Position numbers and translations under genes: made by a program
The notes under the pieces: generated by a model
What the model was told of the DNA's origin: nothing
Databases searched by the model: none
The model's input: the letters and a program-made list of their open reading frames with translations, nothing else
NCBI RefSeq assembly: GCF_000172975.1
Contig: NZ_ABTR02000001.1
Location: forward strand, 2,270,501-2,334,500
Direction of reading: 5' to 3'
DNA length: 64,000 bases
Source: Dethiosulfovibrio peptidovorans DSM 11002
GTDB lineage: Bacteria > Synergistota > Synergistia > Synergistales > Dethiosulfovibrionaceae
Shown: positions 1-9,774 of the stretch, piece by piece
Layout: each line of letters begins with the position of its first letter
How positions within the stretch are numbered: the first letter of the stretch is position 1

Positions 1-996
1 TGATTCGAAGATGCTTTCCTTGATCACGCTAGTGCCCTGAGCCAAGGACATGACTGCCATCAACTGAGGTTGAACGTCGGTTGGAAATCCCGGATATGGA
101 AGGGTTTTCAAGGATATAGCCTTGAGTTTTTTTCTGGAGGGACCCACCGATACGCTGTTACCATCGAAACTCACGTCTACAGAAGCTTCTTCCAATTTTG
201 CGAGGAGCGAGTCAAAATGTTGAGGTATAACGTCCGAGACGGTAACCTCTCCATCGGAGATAACTCCGGCCAGAATATATGTACAGGCGGCTATTCTGTC
301 AGGAATTATCCTGACGTTGCCGCCTTGAAGGTCCGGGCTTCCCTGGATCCTGAGAACACCGGTGCCCTCTCCCTCTATCTTCGCTCCCATAGTCCTGAGG
401 GAATCGGCGAGGTTGACTATCTCGGGCTCCCTCGCGACGTTTTCCAACACCGTCTCTCCCTCAGCCAGGATGGCTGCCATGAGAAGATTTTCGGTAGCCC
501 CTACGGAGGGGAAATCCAAGTAGATCCGACATCCTTTAAGTCCCTTGGTGGAAGCGTGTACGGCACCGTGCTGAAGTTCTATAGAAGCGCCCATTTTAGC
601 CAGACCCTTGAGATGAAGGTCTATAGGGCGACTTCCTATGGAGCATCCTCCTGGAAGGGGCATAACAGCCCTTCCCTCTCTCGCCAACAACGGTCCTAGT
701 ACAAGAGATGAGGCTCGCATCTTCTGGACCAGAGGAGCTGGTGTCTCCCACGATATTGAGTCCGGAACCGATATAGAGACCTTATGATCGTGAAAAGAGA
801 TATCGGCACCCAAGACCTTGAGCAAGTCGACCATCGTGGTTATATCCTTTAACTTTGGTACGTTCTCCAATGTCAATGTCGCATTTTTAAGCAGCAAAGA
901 CGCCGCCATGACGGGCAGTGCGGCGTTTTTAGCCCCCTGAGTTTTAATGGTGCCCTTCAGAGGCGTTCCTCCAACTATCTTTAGCTTATCTTCCAC
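1..996 (-). CDS. murA: UDP-N-acetylglucosamine 1-carboxyvinyltransferase MurA (partial, C-terminus outside window)
   Basis: MurA transfers enolpyruvate from PEP to UDP-GlcNAc, the first committed step of peptidoglycan synthesis in the cytoplasm. The minus-strand reading from 996 gives 332 codons, against about 420 for the family, so roughly the last fifth lies left of the window. Visible motifs are the N-terminal GAKNAALP with the substrate lysine at residue 23, and PGGCSIGSRPIDLHL with the catalytic Cys at 118 (the Cys that fosfomycin alkylates; Asp in resistant forms). The start is taken as GTG at 996, with an AGGAG ribosome site 8 bases upstream. It is the last visible gene of the minus-strand run that begins with the methylmalonyl-CoA genes, but an 85-base gap leaves room for its own promoter. 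No frame break is seen. Confidence 0.96.
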   Translation of the reverse strand, partial: MEDKLKIVGGTPLKGTIKTQGAKNAALPVMAASLLLKNATLTLENVPKLKDITTMVDLLKVLGADISFHDHKVSISVPDSISWETPAPLVQKMRASSLVLGPLLAREGRAVMPLPGGCSIGSRPIDLHLKGLAKMGASIELQHGAVHASTKGLKGCRIYLDFPSVGATENLLMAAILAEGETVLENVAREPEIVNLADSLRTMGAKIEGEGTGVLRIQGSPDLQGGNVRIIPDRIAACTYILAGVISDGEVTVSDVIPQHFDSLLAKLEEASVDVSFDGNSVSVGPSRKKLKAISLKTLPYPGFPTDVQPQLMAVMSLAQGTSVIKESIFES

Positions 997-1081
997 GGTA
1001 CCACTCCTAGCCTATCTAATCGATATATCGGTAAAATCGTCCGATCGAGGTCTTCAAAGATTATATCATCTCTCGAAGAGA

Positions 1082-1924
1082 TCACTGAGAAAGTAGGAGG
1101 GCACCAAGGCGAAAGAGAATCATCTGAAGAGAGGATAAAATCATGAGTATGACGGAAACCGGTAATCCCATATCTAAAAGACGATGGTGAATATGGCCCC
1201 GGTCTGGGGAAAAGGGAGATCTCCGGGATATCAATCTACGTAAGATAGTAACGAGAGTATCCAGAACTGGAACGCCTCCGAGGAGAACCATGACGGGGAT
1301 GAGGGACGGTCCCGCTTCGGATAACATTTTTGCCCCCCATCGGAGAATCAGATTGGCCACCACGAACCCCAACAAGTAGACCCCGCCATCCCCTAGGAAG
1401 GTCCTCGCTCGGGGAAAATTCCAGAATAATACTCCGGAGGAAAGACCTACGACTGGAAGAGTAAAGGTCGCTGCTCCATTCCAAGCAAGCGAAACCATCG
1501 TCACTATAGCCATCGACAGAGATAAGCCGTTCATTCCGTCGATGAGATTGTATGCGTTGGTACATCCGGCTATCCATAAAACGGAAATCAAGATAAAAAA
1601 AGGGGAGCCCTGTTGAAACGGCAGGACCATCAATCCAGCAGCCAATAGATGCACGGATAGACGGATCATGGGATTCAAGGAGGACATATCGTCCATATAT
1701 CCGACGAGAAAAACCATCGAACCACCGGTAGCCAAGGCGGGAAAATACCAGCCAGCAGGAGCGAACATAAGACACCAGAAGAGGTATCCCACCCAGAGGA
1801 TCAGGCCAGCTCCCCTAGGGATGGGTTCATTATGGATCTTGCGGGGGTCCGGAAGATCCATAAGTCCGAAACGCCCCGCAAGTTTGATAGACAGTGGAGT
1901 AAGAGAGACACCCCATATAAACAT
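1082..1924 (-). CDS. WecA/MraY-like polyprenyl-phosphate phospho-sugar transferase
   Basis: Integral membrane enzyme of glycosyltransferase family 4 (WecA/MraY/TagO), which moves a UDP-activated amino sugar-1-phosphate onto undecaprenyl phosphate to start a surface glycan. Family signatures are seen in order: DLPDPRKIHNEPIPRGAG after the first helix, YMDD, NAYNLIDGMNGL, LGDGG, and RGHIHHRLLDMG near the C-terminus. At 280 aa it is shorter than the usual 320-370, ending one helix after the HIHH motif. The start is chosen as ATG 1924, with GGAG nine bases upstream. A longer in-frame start, GTG 1975, would overlap the stop of the upstream rpiB-upp gene as GTGA and give 297 aa. Whether the sugar is GlcNAc or another cannot be read from the sequence. 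Confidence 0.85.
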   Translation of the reverse strand: MFIWGVSLTPLSIKLAGRFGLMDLPDPRKIHNEPIPRGAGLILWVGYLFWCLMFAPAGWYFPALATGGSMVFLVGYMDDMSSLNPMIRLSVHLLAAGLMVLPFQQGSPFFILISVLWIAGCTNAYNLIDGMNGLSLSMAIVTMVSLAWNGAATFTLPVVGLSSGVLFWNFPRARTFLGDGGVYLLGFVVANLILRWGAKMLSEAGPSLIPVMVLLGGVPVLDTLVTILRRLISRRSPFSPDRGHIHHRLLDMGLPVSVILMILSSLQMILFRLGALLLSQ

Positions 1925-1971
1925 GAGGATCATCTCCAAGATAGTTTTTCCTTTTATCACGATATTATCTG

Positions 1972-3078
<1,107 letters not shown>

Positions 3079-3091
3079 CTAGTTATTTTCA

Positions 3092-4213
3092 TCAACTCAA
3101 AAGAGTCAACATAACCGACGCGGCGACGGCTGTCCCTATGACGCCTGCGACGTTGGGTCCCATTGCGTGCATCAACAGGAAATTCCCTGGGTTCTCCTTC
3201 TGGGAGACGTTCTGAACGACCCTGGCCGCCATAGGAACGGCGGAGACCCCTGCGGCACCGATCATCGGATTTATCTTTCCGCCGCTCATAATCTTCATGA
3301 GCTGACCGAAGAGGGTTCCTCCCACAGTGCTGGCGACAAAGGCAACCAGGCCGAGGACGATGATCTTGATGGTGTCGATCGTAAGGAAATCGGCGGCGCT
3401 CATGGTCGCACCGACGGAAAGCCCGAGAAAGATCGTGGTGGCGTTGAGGATCTCGTTCTGAGCGGCTTGGCTCAGCCTCTCGGTGGCTCCACATTCCCTG
3501 AGAAGATTTCCGAACATCAGAATACCGATCAGGGGAACAGACATAGGAAGCAACAACCCAGCCGCCACAGTACAGACTATCGGAAACAGGACCTTTTCCA
3601 GTTTGCTGACCGGTCTGAGGTTATCCATCCTGATAGCCCTATCTGCCTTGGTGGTGAACATCTTTATCACCGGAGGCTGAATTAGAGGCACCAGAGACAT
3701 ATAGCTGTAGGCCGCCACTGCCACAGCTCCCAAAATCTGAGGTGCCAGCTTCATGGTGAGATAGATGCTGGTGGGACCGTCGGCACCTCCGATGATAGCG
3801 ATGGAGGCCGCCTCTTTTACGGAGAAGCCCAGCATCATCGCTCCGAAAAGGGCGATAAAAACACCTAGCTGAGCGGCGGCGCCGAGCAAAAAGGTTATCG
3901 GATTGGCCAGCAGAGGGGCGAAATCTGTCAAGGCCCCTATACCCATGAAGATTATAACGGGATATATCTCATGCTGAGTACCGAAAAATATGTATCGGAG
4001 AAACCCGCCTTCATCCATTATTCCCGAGAGGGGAAGGTTCACCAGGACACATCCGAAAGCGATAGGCACCAAAAGCAGAGGCTCGAAGCCCTTTACAATG
4101 GCCAGGTAAAGGAAGACGAAGGCCACCAGGAGCATCGCTATATTGCCCCAGGTCAAAGCGGCGAATCCGGACTCGCCTAAGACCTTCGCCAAAGACTGGA
4201 GATACAGCTCCAT
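3092..4213 (-). CDS. mmdB: Sodium-pumping methylmalonyl-CoA decarboxylase beta subunit (MmdB/OadB family)
   Basis: Membrane subunit of the biotin-dependent Na+-translocating decarboxylases. It removes CO2 from carboxybiotin and couples this to Na+ export. The 373-aa protein is almost wholly hydrophobic helices, with the family motifs GIGALTDFAPLLANP, IIGGADGPTSIY and GNLLRECG (the region of the Asp and Asn/Ser residues linked to Na+ binding) and a glycine-rich C-terminus NPMIGAAGVSAVPMAAR. The length is typical. ATG 4213 follows a GGAGGAG site. It is last of mmdA-D-C-B on this strand, 16 bases after the biotin carrier. The neighbouring alpha subunit and mutase argue for methylmalonyl-CoA, not oxaloacetate or glutaconyl-CoA, as substrate. 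Confidence 0.93.
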   Translation of the reverse strand: MELYLQSLAKVLGESGFAALTWGNIAMLLVAFVFLYLAIVKGFEPLLLVPIAFGCVLVNLPLSGIMDEGGFLRYIFFGTQHEIYPVIIFMGIGALTDFAPLLANPITFLLGAAAQLGVFIALFGAMMLGFSVKEAASIAIIGGADGPTSIYLTMKLAPQILGAVAVAAYSYMSLVPLIQPPVIKMFTTKADRAIRMDNLRPVSKLEKVLFPIVCTVAAGLLLPMSVPLIGILMFGNLLRECGATERLSQAAQNEILNATTIFLGLSVGATMSAADFLTIDTIKIIVLGLVAFVASTVGGTLFGQLMKIMSGGKINPMIGAAGVSAVPMAARVVQNVSQKENPGNFLLMHAMGPNVAGVIGTAVAASVMLTLLS

Positions 4214-4229
4214 GGCCCGCTCCTCCGCT

Positions 4230-4634
4230 CTAGCCGATCACGGCCAGGACGTCGCCGCTATTGACAGATGCGCCTTCTTTGGCCGCCAGCTGAGTTACCG
4301 TTCCTCCGACGGGAGCAACGATCTCGTTCTCCATCTTCATGGCCTCTAGAATCATGAGAACATCTCCGGCAGAGACTGAGGATCCCTGTCCGGCCACTAC
4401 CCTGAGGACCTTGCCCGGCATAGGTGCCGTCACCGTCTCCCCTCCAGCCGGAGCGGCAGGAGCGGGAGCGGGCGCAGGAGCAGCCGCTTTTGGAGCCGGA
4501 GCGGCGGCAGGAGCCGCCTTAGGGGCAGGAGAGGGTGTCGCAGGGGCAGCCGCGCTCTGAGCACCTCCGCCAAGACTTTCTACCTCTACCTCGTAAGCAG
4601 TTCCATTCACCGTCACTCTGTACTTATCCGCCAT
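4230..4634 (-). CDS. mmdC: Biotin carboxyl carrier protein of methylmalonyl-CoA decarboxylase (MmdC)
   Basis: 134-aa carrier that swings carboxybiotin between the alpha (carboxyltransferase) and beta (membrane) subunits. It has a short N-terminal segment (KYRVTVNGTAYEVEVE), then an Ala-Pro-rich flexible linker at about residues 25-65, then a biotinyl domain with the canonical lysine motif EAMKMENEI and paired strands ending GDVLAVIG. The start is placed at ATG 4634, which lines up with the family N-terminus and has GAGAGG upstream. An in-frame ATG four codons earlier (4646) abuts the ribosome site directly and is less likely. It lies between mmdD and mmdB. Confidence 0.93.
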   Translation of the reverse strand: MADKYRVTVNGTAYEVEVESLGGGAQSAAAPATPSPAPKAAPAAAPAPKAAAPAPAPAPAAPAGGETVTAPMPGKVLRVVAGQGSSVSAGDVLMILEAMKMENEIVAPVGGTVTQLAAKEGASVNSGDVLAVIG

Positions 4635-4664
4635 AGTAATAGTCATCCTCTCGTGTTTTATGTG

Positions 4665-5072
4665 TTATCTTCTTCCGCCGACATTCCAGGCGGAACTATC
4701 CAATCCCTGCATACCATCAAAACGTCCCCAGCTGGACCACCCGTTGGCCCCGGCGTTTTCCTTGCCAGCGGGCCTTACGTTGACGATTCGGACCCCTCGT
4801 CCCAGCTTGGCTATCAAAGCTCCTGTGATAGCCGCGACTACCTCCTCGGAGGAATCGCTGGACCGTACGGACGAAGCGGTACTTGGCTGAGCCGGTTTAC
4901 TAGGTGCACTTCCCGTAGAGACCCTGGAGGTCGGTGCAGACCCCTTCTGTCCAGCGAAAAACCTTATCGCATAGATGACGAAGGTAAGTCCTAAGAGGAC
5001 GAAGAAAACTATGCTGAAAGCTATGAGAGACAGGCTGATGGCACCGTGTACACCTTCAAATAACTGATTCAT
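4665..5072 (-). CDS. mmdD: Small membrane-anchoring subunit MmdD (OadG-like)
   Basis: 135-aa protein with one N-terminal membrane helix (about residues 12-38, SLIAFSIVFFVLLGLTFVIY), a linker rich in Ser, Pro and Thr, and a C-terminal segment (EEVVAAITGALIAKLG) typical of OadG/MmdD. In this family the subunit ties the soluble alpha subunit to the membrane beta subunit and stabilises the complex. It sits 16 bases after mmdA and 30 before mmdC, as expected for an mmdADCB operon. The sequence is low in complexity, so assignment rests on the helix, the EEVVAAI segment and the neighbours. Confidence 0.85.
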   Translation of the reverse strand: MNQLFEGVHGAISLSLIAFSIVFFVLLGLTFVIYAIRFFAGQKGSAPTSRVSTGSAPSKPAQPSTASSVRSSDSSEEVVAAITGALIAKLGRGVRIVNVRPAGKENAGANGWSSWGRFDGMQGLDSSAWNVGGRR

Positions 5073-5088
5073 GCTGTGTCACCTTCGC

Positions 5089-6648
5089 TTAGTGAGGCAT
5101 CACGCCGTGTTTCTTTCGGGGAAGGGCCTGTCGCTTCGTTCCGTTGGAGCGAAGGGCCAGGATGACCTCCTGTCGCGTTTCCTCAGGAAGTATGACCTTA
5201 TCTACCAGTCCTCTGCTAGCGGCCTGATAGGGGTTGGCAAAGGCCTCCTCGTACTCGTCAATCTTCTTCTGTCTCATGGCCTGCTGGTCCTCGGCACCGG
5301 AGATCTCTTTTCTGAAGATGATGTTAGCGGCTCCCTCAGCTCCCATGACGGCTATCTGAGCCTGAGGCCAGGCCAAGACGGTGTCGGCCCCCAGGGACTT
5401 GGCGCACATACCCAGATAGGCTCCTCCATAGGCCTTACGAAGCACCACAGACACGAGGGGTACGGTCGCCTCGCTGTAGGCGTAGAGAAGCTTGGCTCCA
5501 TGTCGTATTATGCCGCCCCATTCCTGGCTCTTCCCTGGAAGGTAGCCGGGGACGTCGATGAGAGTCACGATCGGAAGATTGAAAGCGTCGCAATGGCGGA
5601 TGAAGCGGCTTGCCTTGTCGGAGTTGTCTATATCCAGACAGCCAGCCATCTTGTTGGCCTGGTTCGCCACTATCCCGACAGGCTGTCCGCCGAAGGAGCC
5701 GTAACCTATGACCATGTTGGTGGCCCACATAGGCTGAACCTCGACAAAACGTCCGTCGTCCACGATCCTGGAGATGACATCTCTGACGTCGTAGGCTTTG
5801 TTGGGATTGGTTGGAACTACGTTCCTGAGGTCCATATCCATCCTGTTGGGACTGTCCGAGGTCTCCTTGATGGGAGCATCGCACATGTTGTTGCTCGGCA
5901 AAAAGCCCAGAACGTCCCTGACCTGCTTGAAACATTCGGCCTCATCGTTGGCGAAGAAATGGGCGTTGCCGGACTTGCTGTTGTGGGTCTTGGCTCCGCC
6001 GAGCTCCTCGCTGGTGACCTCCTCGCCGGTGACGGCCTTGATCACAGCGGGACCGGTTATATGCATAATCCCGGTTTTATCCACCATGAAGATATAGTCG
6101 GTCAGTGCGGGGCTGTAGACGGCTCCACCGGCGGTAGGACCGACTATAACGGAGATCTGGGGGACGACTCCGCTGGCAAGGGTGTTCTTGTAGAAAATCT
6201 CTCCGTAACCGTTGAGAGAATCCACCGCCTCCTGTATCCTCGCTCCGCCGCTATCGTTGATCCCGACTACGGGGGCACCGTTCTGAAGTGCCAGATCCAT
6301 GACCTTGCAGATCTTCTTTGCGTGCATCTCCCCGAGAGAACCTCCGAGGACTGTGAAATCCTGGCTGAAGACGTAAACCTTCCGTCCTTCCACCGTTCCC
6401 CATCCCGTTACGACACCGTCTCCGGGGAATTTCTTGGTCTCCATTCCGAAATTATGGCAACGATGCTCCACGTATTCGTCTATCTCGACGAAAGACCCCT
6501 CGTCGAGCAGAAGGTCTATTCTCTCCCTCGCGGTCAGCTTGCCCTTCTCTTTCTGCTTAGCTACGGCTTTTTCGCCGCCTCCCATGTTCACCTTTTCTCT
6601 TTTTTCCAAAAGGCCGTTACAGAGCTCATCAATCGACTTTATAGCCAT
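5089..6648 (-). CDS. mmdA: Methylmalonyl-CoA decarboxylase alpha subunit (carboxyltransferase)
   Basis: 519-aa soluble carboxyltransferase that moves the carboxyl of (S)-methylmalonyl-CoA onto biotin, leaving propionyl-CoA. Crotonase-fold repeats of the PccB/MmdA family are visible: TARERIDLLLDEGSF near residue 40, DFTVLGGSLGEMHAKK near 100, NDSGGARIQE and GPTAGGAVYSPALTDYI (first oxyanion hole), then DVPGYLPGKSQEWGGIIRHG and RKAYGGAYLGM (second). Length is normal. ATG 6648 has AGGAGG eight bases upstream, better spaced than ATG 6654. An acyl-CoA carboxylase beta subunit would look similar, but the adjacent mmdB, C and D and the lack of a biotin carboxylase favour the decarboxylase. Confidence 0.93.
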   Translation of the reverse strand: MAIKSIDELCNGLLEKREKVNMGGGEKAVAKQKEKGKLTARERIDLLLDEGSFVEIDEYVEHRCHNFGMETKKFPGDGVVTGWGTVEGRKVYVFSQDFTVLGGSLGEMHAKKICKVMDLALQNGAPVVGINDSGGARIQEAVDSLNGYGEIFYKNTLASGVVPQISVIVGPTAGGAVYSPALTDYIFMVDKTGIMHITGPAVIKAVTGEEVTSEELGGAKTHNSKSGNAHFFANDEAECFKQVRDVLGFLPSNNMCDAPIKETSDSPNRMDMDLRNVVPTNPNKAYDVRDVISRIVDDGRFVEVQPMWATNMVIGYGSFGGQPVGIVANQANKMAGCLDIDNSDKASRFIRHCDAFNLPIVTLIDVPGYLPGKSQEWGGIIRHGAKLLYAYSEATVPLVSVVLRKAYGGAYLGMCAKSLGADTVLAWPQAQIAVMGAEGAANIIFRKEISGAEDQQAMRQKKIDEYEEAFANPYQAASRGLVDKVILPEETRQEVILALRSNGTKRQALPRKKHGVMPH

Positions 6649-6660
6649 TCCCATTCCCTC

Positions 6661-7614
6661 CTAAACGTATTGACCGGATCGGACCTCGTCCAAAGCGCTC
6701 ACGAGCACATCCTGAGCCACCCGATAGGGATCGGTTTCCTTTCGATAGAGATTTTCCAGCACGGACTCCTCCTGACGCCGATCCCAAGCTAATTCTGTTG
6801 CCTTGGCGATACGACGACGGACAATTTCCTCCACCTCCCATTGAAGCCGTCTTTTTAAACGAAGCTCCCCTTCCTCAGATGTCTCGAGATAACGACGGTG
6901 ACGCTCTATCGTATCGGAGAGCTCCTCAAGTCCGCTACCGGTTTCAGCGGACGTAAGGGTAACCGGTTGATACCATCCTGTGCCATCGTGGAACATCTTA
7001 AGCATCAGCTGGACCTCGGCGGCGACCTTGTCGGCACCGTCTCGATCGGATTTGTTTATCACGAAAAGGTCGGCTATCTCCATAATTCCGGCCTTCATTA
7101 TCTGCATATCGTCGCCCATCCCGGGGACCAACACCAGACATACGGTGTCGGCAATCTTAACCACATCTATCTCGGACTGACCGACTCCCACGGTCTCCAC
7201 GATGACGATATCCTTGCCGCAGGCGTCTAGAATGAGAGCACCTTCGTAGGTGGATTTGCTCAGTCCACCTAGGGAACCACGGCTCCCCATACTCCTGATG
7301 TATACATCAGGATCTCCACTATGCTCCTGCATCCTAATACGGTCCGCAAGGATGGCCCCTCCGCTGAAAGGACTGGAGGGGTCCACCGCTATTATGCCGA
7401 CCGTCTTTCCCTGCCCGCGGAACGATGCGATCATCCTGTTGACCAGCGAGCTCTTACCCGATCCCGGACTTCCGGTCACACCGATTATATGGGCTTTCCC
7501 GGTATGAGGATATATCTCTCTCATGATCTTCTCGGACCTAGCCGTCTCGTTCTCTACCTCAGAGATCAGACGGGCCATGGCCCTGACGTCTCCGGACAGG
7601 GCTTTCTCTATCAT
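6661..7614 (-). CDS. meaB: MeaB/ArgK-type GTPase, methylmalonyl-CoA mutase chaperone
   Basis: 317-aa G3E-family P-loop GTPase that protects and reactivates the B12 mutase by gating cofactor loading. Walker A GVTGSPGSGKSSLVN at about residue 45, DPSSPFSGGAILADR, SRGSLGG, ETVGVGQSEIDV and the guanine motif NKSDRDG follow in the family order. It begins four bases after the B12-binding subunit of the mutase and ends 12 bases before mmdA, linking mutase and decarboxylase genes in one transcript. Older annotations call the family LAO/AO transport ATPase; the context rules that out. Confidence 0.95.
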   Translation of the reverse strand: MIEKALSGDVRAMARLISEVENETARSEKIMREIYPHTGKAHIIGVTGSPGSGKSSLVNRMIASFRGQGKTVGIIAVDPSSPFSGGAILADRIRMQEHSGDPDVYIRSMGSRGSLGGLSKSTYEGALILDACGKDIVIVETVGVGQSEIDVVKIADTVCLVLVPGMGDDMQIMKAGIMEIADLFVINKSDRDGADKVAAEVQLMLKMFHDGTGWYQPVTLTSAETGSGLEELSDTIERHRRYLETSEEGELRLKRRLQWEVEEIVRRRIAKATELAWDRRQEESVLENLYRKETDPYRVAQDVLVSALDEVRSGQYV

Positions 7615-7618
7615 CGAT

Positions 7619-8032
7619 CTACTCGGCTTCCCGTTTCTTGGCGACCGCTTCTTTCAACCACGTGGCACAGGTCGACGTAGGCGTTCCGGGACCGAAAATA
7701 GCGCCAGCTCCCATCTCCGTCAAAGAAGGGATATCGGCTTCCGGTATGACCCCACCGCCGAAGACTATAATGTCCTTTGCGTCTTTTTCGGCAAGGCCCT
7801 CTATTATGGCCTTGAAATAATGATGATGAGCTCCGGAGAGTATGCTTATTCCGATGGCGTCAACGTCCTCCTGGATCGCGGTGTCCACGATCTGATCGAC
7901 GGTCTGACGAAGACCGGTGTAGATTACCTCCATGCCGGCATCCCTGAGAGCTCTGGCAATTACCTTGGCTCCTCGGTCATGGCCGTCGAGGCCAGGTTTC
8001 GCTACGACAACTCGAATTTTACGATCACTCAT
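7619..8032 (-). CDS. Methylmalonyl-CoA mutase, B12-binding (small) subunit
   Basis: 137-aa cobalamin-binding domain that carries adenosylcobalamin for the mutase. The signature DGHDRG (the DxHxxG motif whose His ligates cobalt) is at residues 16-21, followed by [18 protein letters not shown] and a final [13 protein letters not shown]. The start ATG 8032 has a GGGGGAG ribosome site upstream. The open frame extends to 8140, but that part overlaps the large subunit and does not match the family. As in archaeal and several anaerobe mutases, the catalytic and B12 domains are separate genes, here 29 bases apart. Confidence 0.95.
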   Translation of the reverse strand: MSDRKIRVVVAKPGLDGHDRGAKVIARALRDAGMEVIYTGLRQTVDQIVDTAIQEDVDAIGISILSGAHHHYFKAIIEGLAEKDAKDIIVFGGGVIPEADIPSLTEMGAGAIFGPGTPTSTCATWLKEAVAKKREAE

Positions 8033-8061
8033 TGAACAGTCTCCCCCCAAATGGATACGTC

Positions 8062-9744
8062 CTACAGGACGATATTTTCCTTGTACTCTCCGAACTCCTC
8101 CCGAAGGATCCCGCAGATTTCGCCCTCGGTGGTATAGCAACGAACGGCGTCCAAAATGGCGGGCATCAAATTCGCACCCTCGTCCTTGGCCGTCTCTCTT
8201 ATCTTATCGAGAGCGTTATTCACCGCTATGTTATCTCTGGACTCACGAAGCTCCTTGAGCTTCTTGGCCTGATTGGTACCTACCGACTCGTCAACCTTTA
8301 GGAGCTGGAGGGTCCCTTTTTCCTCCTCGACGGTAAACTTATTCACCCCTACGACAATTCTGTCGTTTTCCTCGATGGACAGCTGATAATCATAGGCGGC
8401 ATCCTGAATCTGCTTCTGGACGTACCCCTTCTCTATAGCGCTCATCATCCCACCCATCTCGTCTATCTTGGATATATAGGCCATAGCCTGATCCTCGATC
8501 TCGTTGGTGAGGCTCTCTATGGCGTAGGATCCTGCCACGGGATCTACCGTGTTACAGACTCCGGATTCATGAGCTATGATCTGCTGGGTCTTGAGGGCAA
8601 TGCGGACGCTCTTCTCCGTGGGAAGGGCAAGAGCCTCGTCCATGCTGTTGGTGTGCAGAGACTGGGTCCCGCCCAGGACCGCGGCGAGGGCCTGTATGGT
8701 GACCCTGGCGATGTTGTTCTCCGGCTGCTGAGCCGTTAGGGTGCAACCGCCGGTCTGGGTGTGGAAACGAAGAGAGAGAGCCTTGGGATCGGTGACATCG
8801 AACCGATCTTTGAGGATCTTGGCCCAAAGTCTCCTAGCTGCTCTGAACTTGGCGATCTCCTCGATAAAATCGTTGTGAGCGTTGAAGAAGAAGGAGAGAC
8901 GCTTACCGAAAACGTTGGGATCCAGCCCGGCTTTTATAGCGGCTTCCACGTAAGCGATGCCATCGGCAAGTGTGAAGGCCACCTCCTGAACGGCGGTACT
9001 TCCAGCCTCGCGGATATGATAGCCCGAGATGGATATGGTATTCCACTTCGGCACGTTTCTGCTGCAGAAATCGAAGATATTCGTTATCAACCTCATAGAG
9101 GGCTTGGGCGGAAATATATAGGTTCCCCTAGCGATATACTCCTTGAGGATGTCGTTCTGGATCGTACCGGAAAGCTGCTCCATCGAAACACCCTGTTTTT
9201 CGGCAACCCCTATATACATCGCCAAGAGGACGGAAGAAGGAGCGTTGATCGTCATAGATGTGGAGACCTTATCCAGCGGAATCTGATTGAACAGTATCTC
9301 CATATCCGCAAGACTGTCTATGGCGACTCCAACCTTGCCGACCTCACCGGCTGCCATTGGATGATCCGAATCGTAACCTATCTGGGTGGGAAGGTCAAAG
9401 GCGACGGAAAGCCCCATCGTTCCCTGCTCCATGAGCATACGATAACGACGATTGGAATCCTCGGCAGTAGCAAACCCGGCGTACTGTCTCATGGTCCAAA
9501 AACGACCTCTGTACTGAGTAGGCTGGACCCCTCTCGTGTAGGGATAGGATCCCGGAACACCCAGATCCCTCTCATAATCGACTCCCTCGATGTCAAGAGG
9601 TGTATACAGACGCTTCAGCGGTATACCACCACCGGTGGTAAAACTCTCTCTTCGCTCCGGACGCTTGACGATGGTCTTCTCCACCGAAGCGTCGTAGCTT
9701 TCCTTCAGCCTACGGACTTCTTCCAAAATCTTTTTGTCAAACAC
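8062..9744 (-). CDS. Methylmalonyl-CoA mutase, catalytic (large) subunit
   Basis: 560-aa TIM-barrel subunit catalysing the radical rearrangement between succinyl-CoA and (R)-methylmalonyl-CoA. Family stretches: [90 protein letters not shown], and [16 protein letters not shown] near the C-terminus. It lacks the C-terminal B12 domain, which is the next gene. The GTG start at 9744 follows AGGGGG. It heads the propionate module mutase-meaB-mmdADCB. A methylmalonyl-CoA epimerase gene, needed to join the R and S forms, is not present in the window. Confidence 0.96.
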   Translation of the reverse strand: MFDKKILEEVRRLKESYDASVEKTIVKRPERRESFTTGGGIPLKRLYTPLDIEGVDYERDLGVPGSYPYTRGVQPTQYRGRFWTMRQYAGFATAEDSNRRYRMLMEQGTMGLSVAFDLPTQIGYDSDHPMAAGEVGKVGVAIDSLADMEILFNQIPLDKVSTSMTINAPSSVLLAMYIGVAEKQGVSMEQLSGTIQNDILKEYIARGTYIFPPKPSMRLITNIFDFCSRNVPKWNTISISGYHIREAGSTAVQEVAFTLADGIAYVEAAIKAGLDPNVFGKRLSFFFNAHNDFIEEIAKFRAARRLWAKILKDRFDVTDPKALSLRFHTQTGGCTLTAQQPENNIARVTIQALAAVLGGTQSLHTNSMDEALALPTEKSVRIALKTQQIIAHESGVCNTVDPVAGSYAIESLTNEIEDQAMAYISKIDEMGGMMSAIEKGYVQKQIQDAAYDYQLSIEENDRIVVGVNKFTVEEEKGTLQLLKVDESVGTNQAKKLKELRESRDNIAVNNALDKIRETAKDEGANLMPAILDAVRCYTTEGEICGILREEFGEYKENIVL

Positions 9745-9774
9745 GCTCTTTCCCCCTTAGTGTACGCTTATAGC

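Noticed and set aside
4440..4560. Direct repeats of GGAGC/GCAGG type
   Set aside because: They encode the Ala-Pro-rich linker of the biotin carrier and are explained by the protein sequence.
5071..6792. 573-aa plus-strand open frame
   Set aside because: It is antisense to mmdA and parts of its neighbours, has no recognisable domain, and the minus-strand frame carries full carboxyltransferase motifs.
6661..7614. LAO/AO transport ATPase (ArgK) as the function of the GTPase gene
   Set aside because: The gene lies between the mutase B12 subunit and the methylmalonyl-CoA decarboxylase and has MeaB motifs; the transport name is historical.
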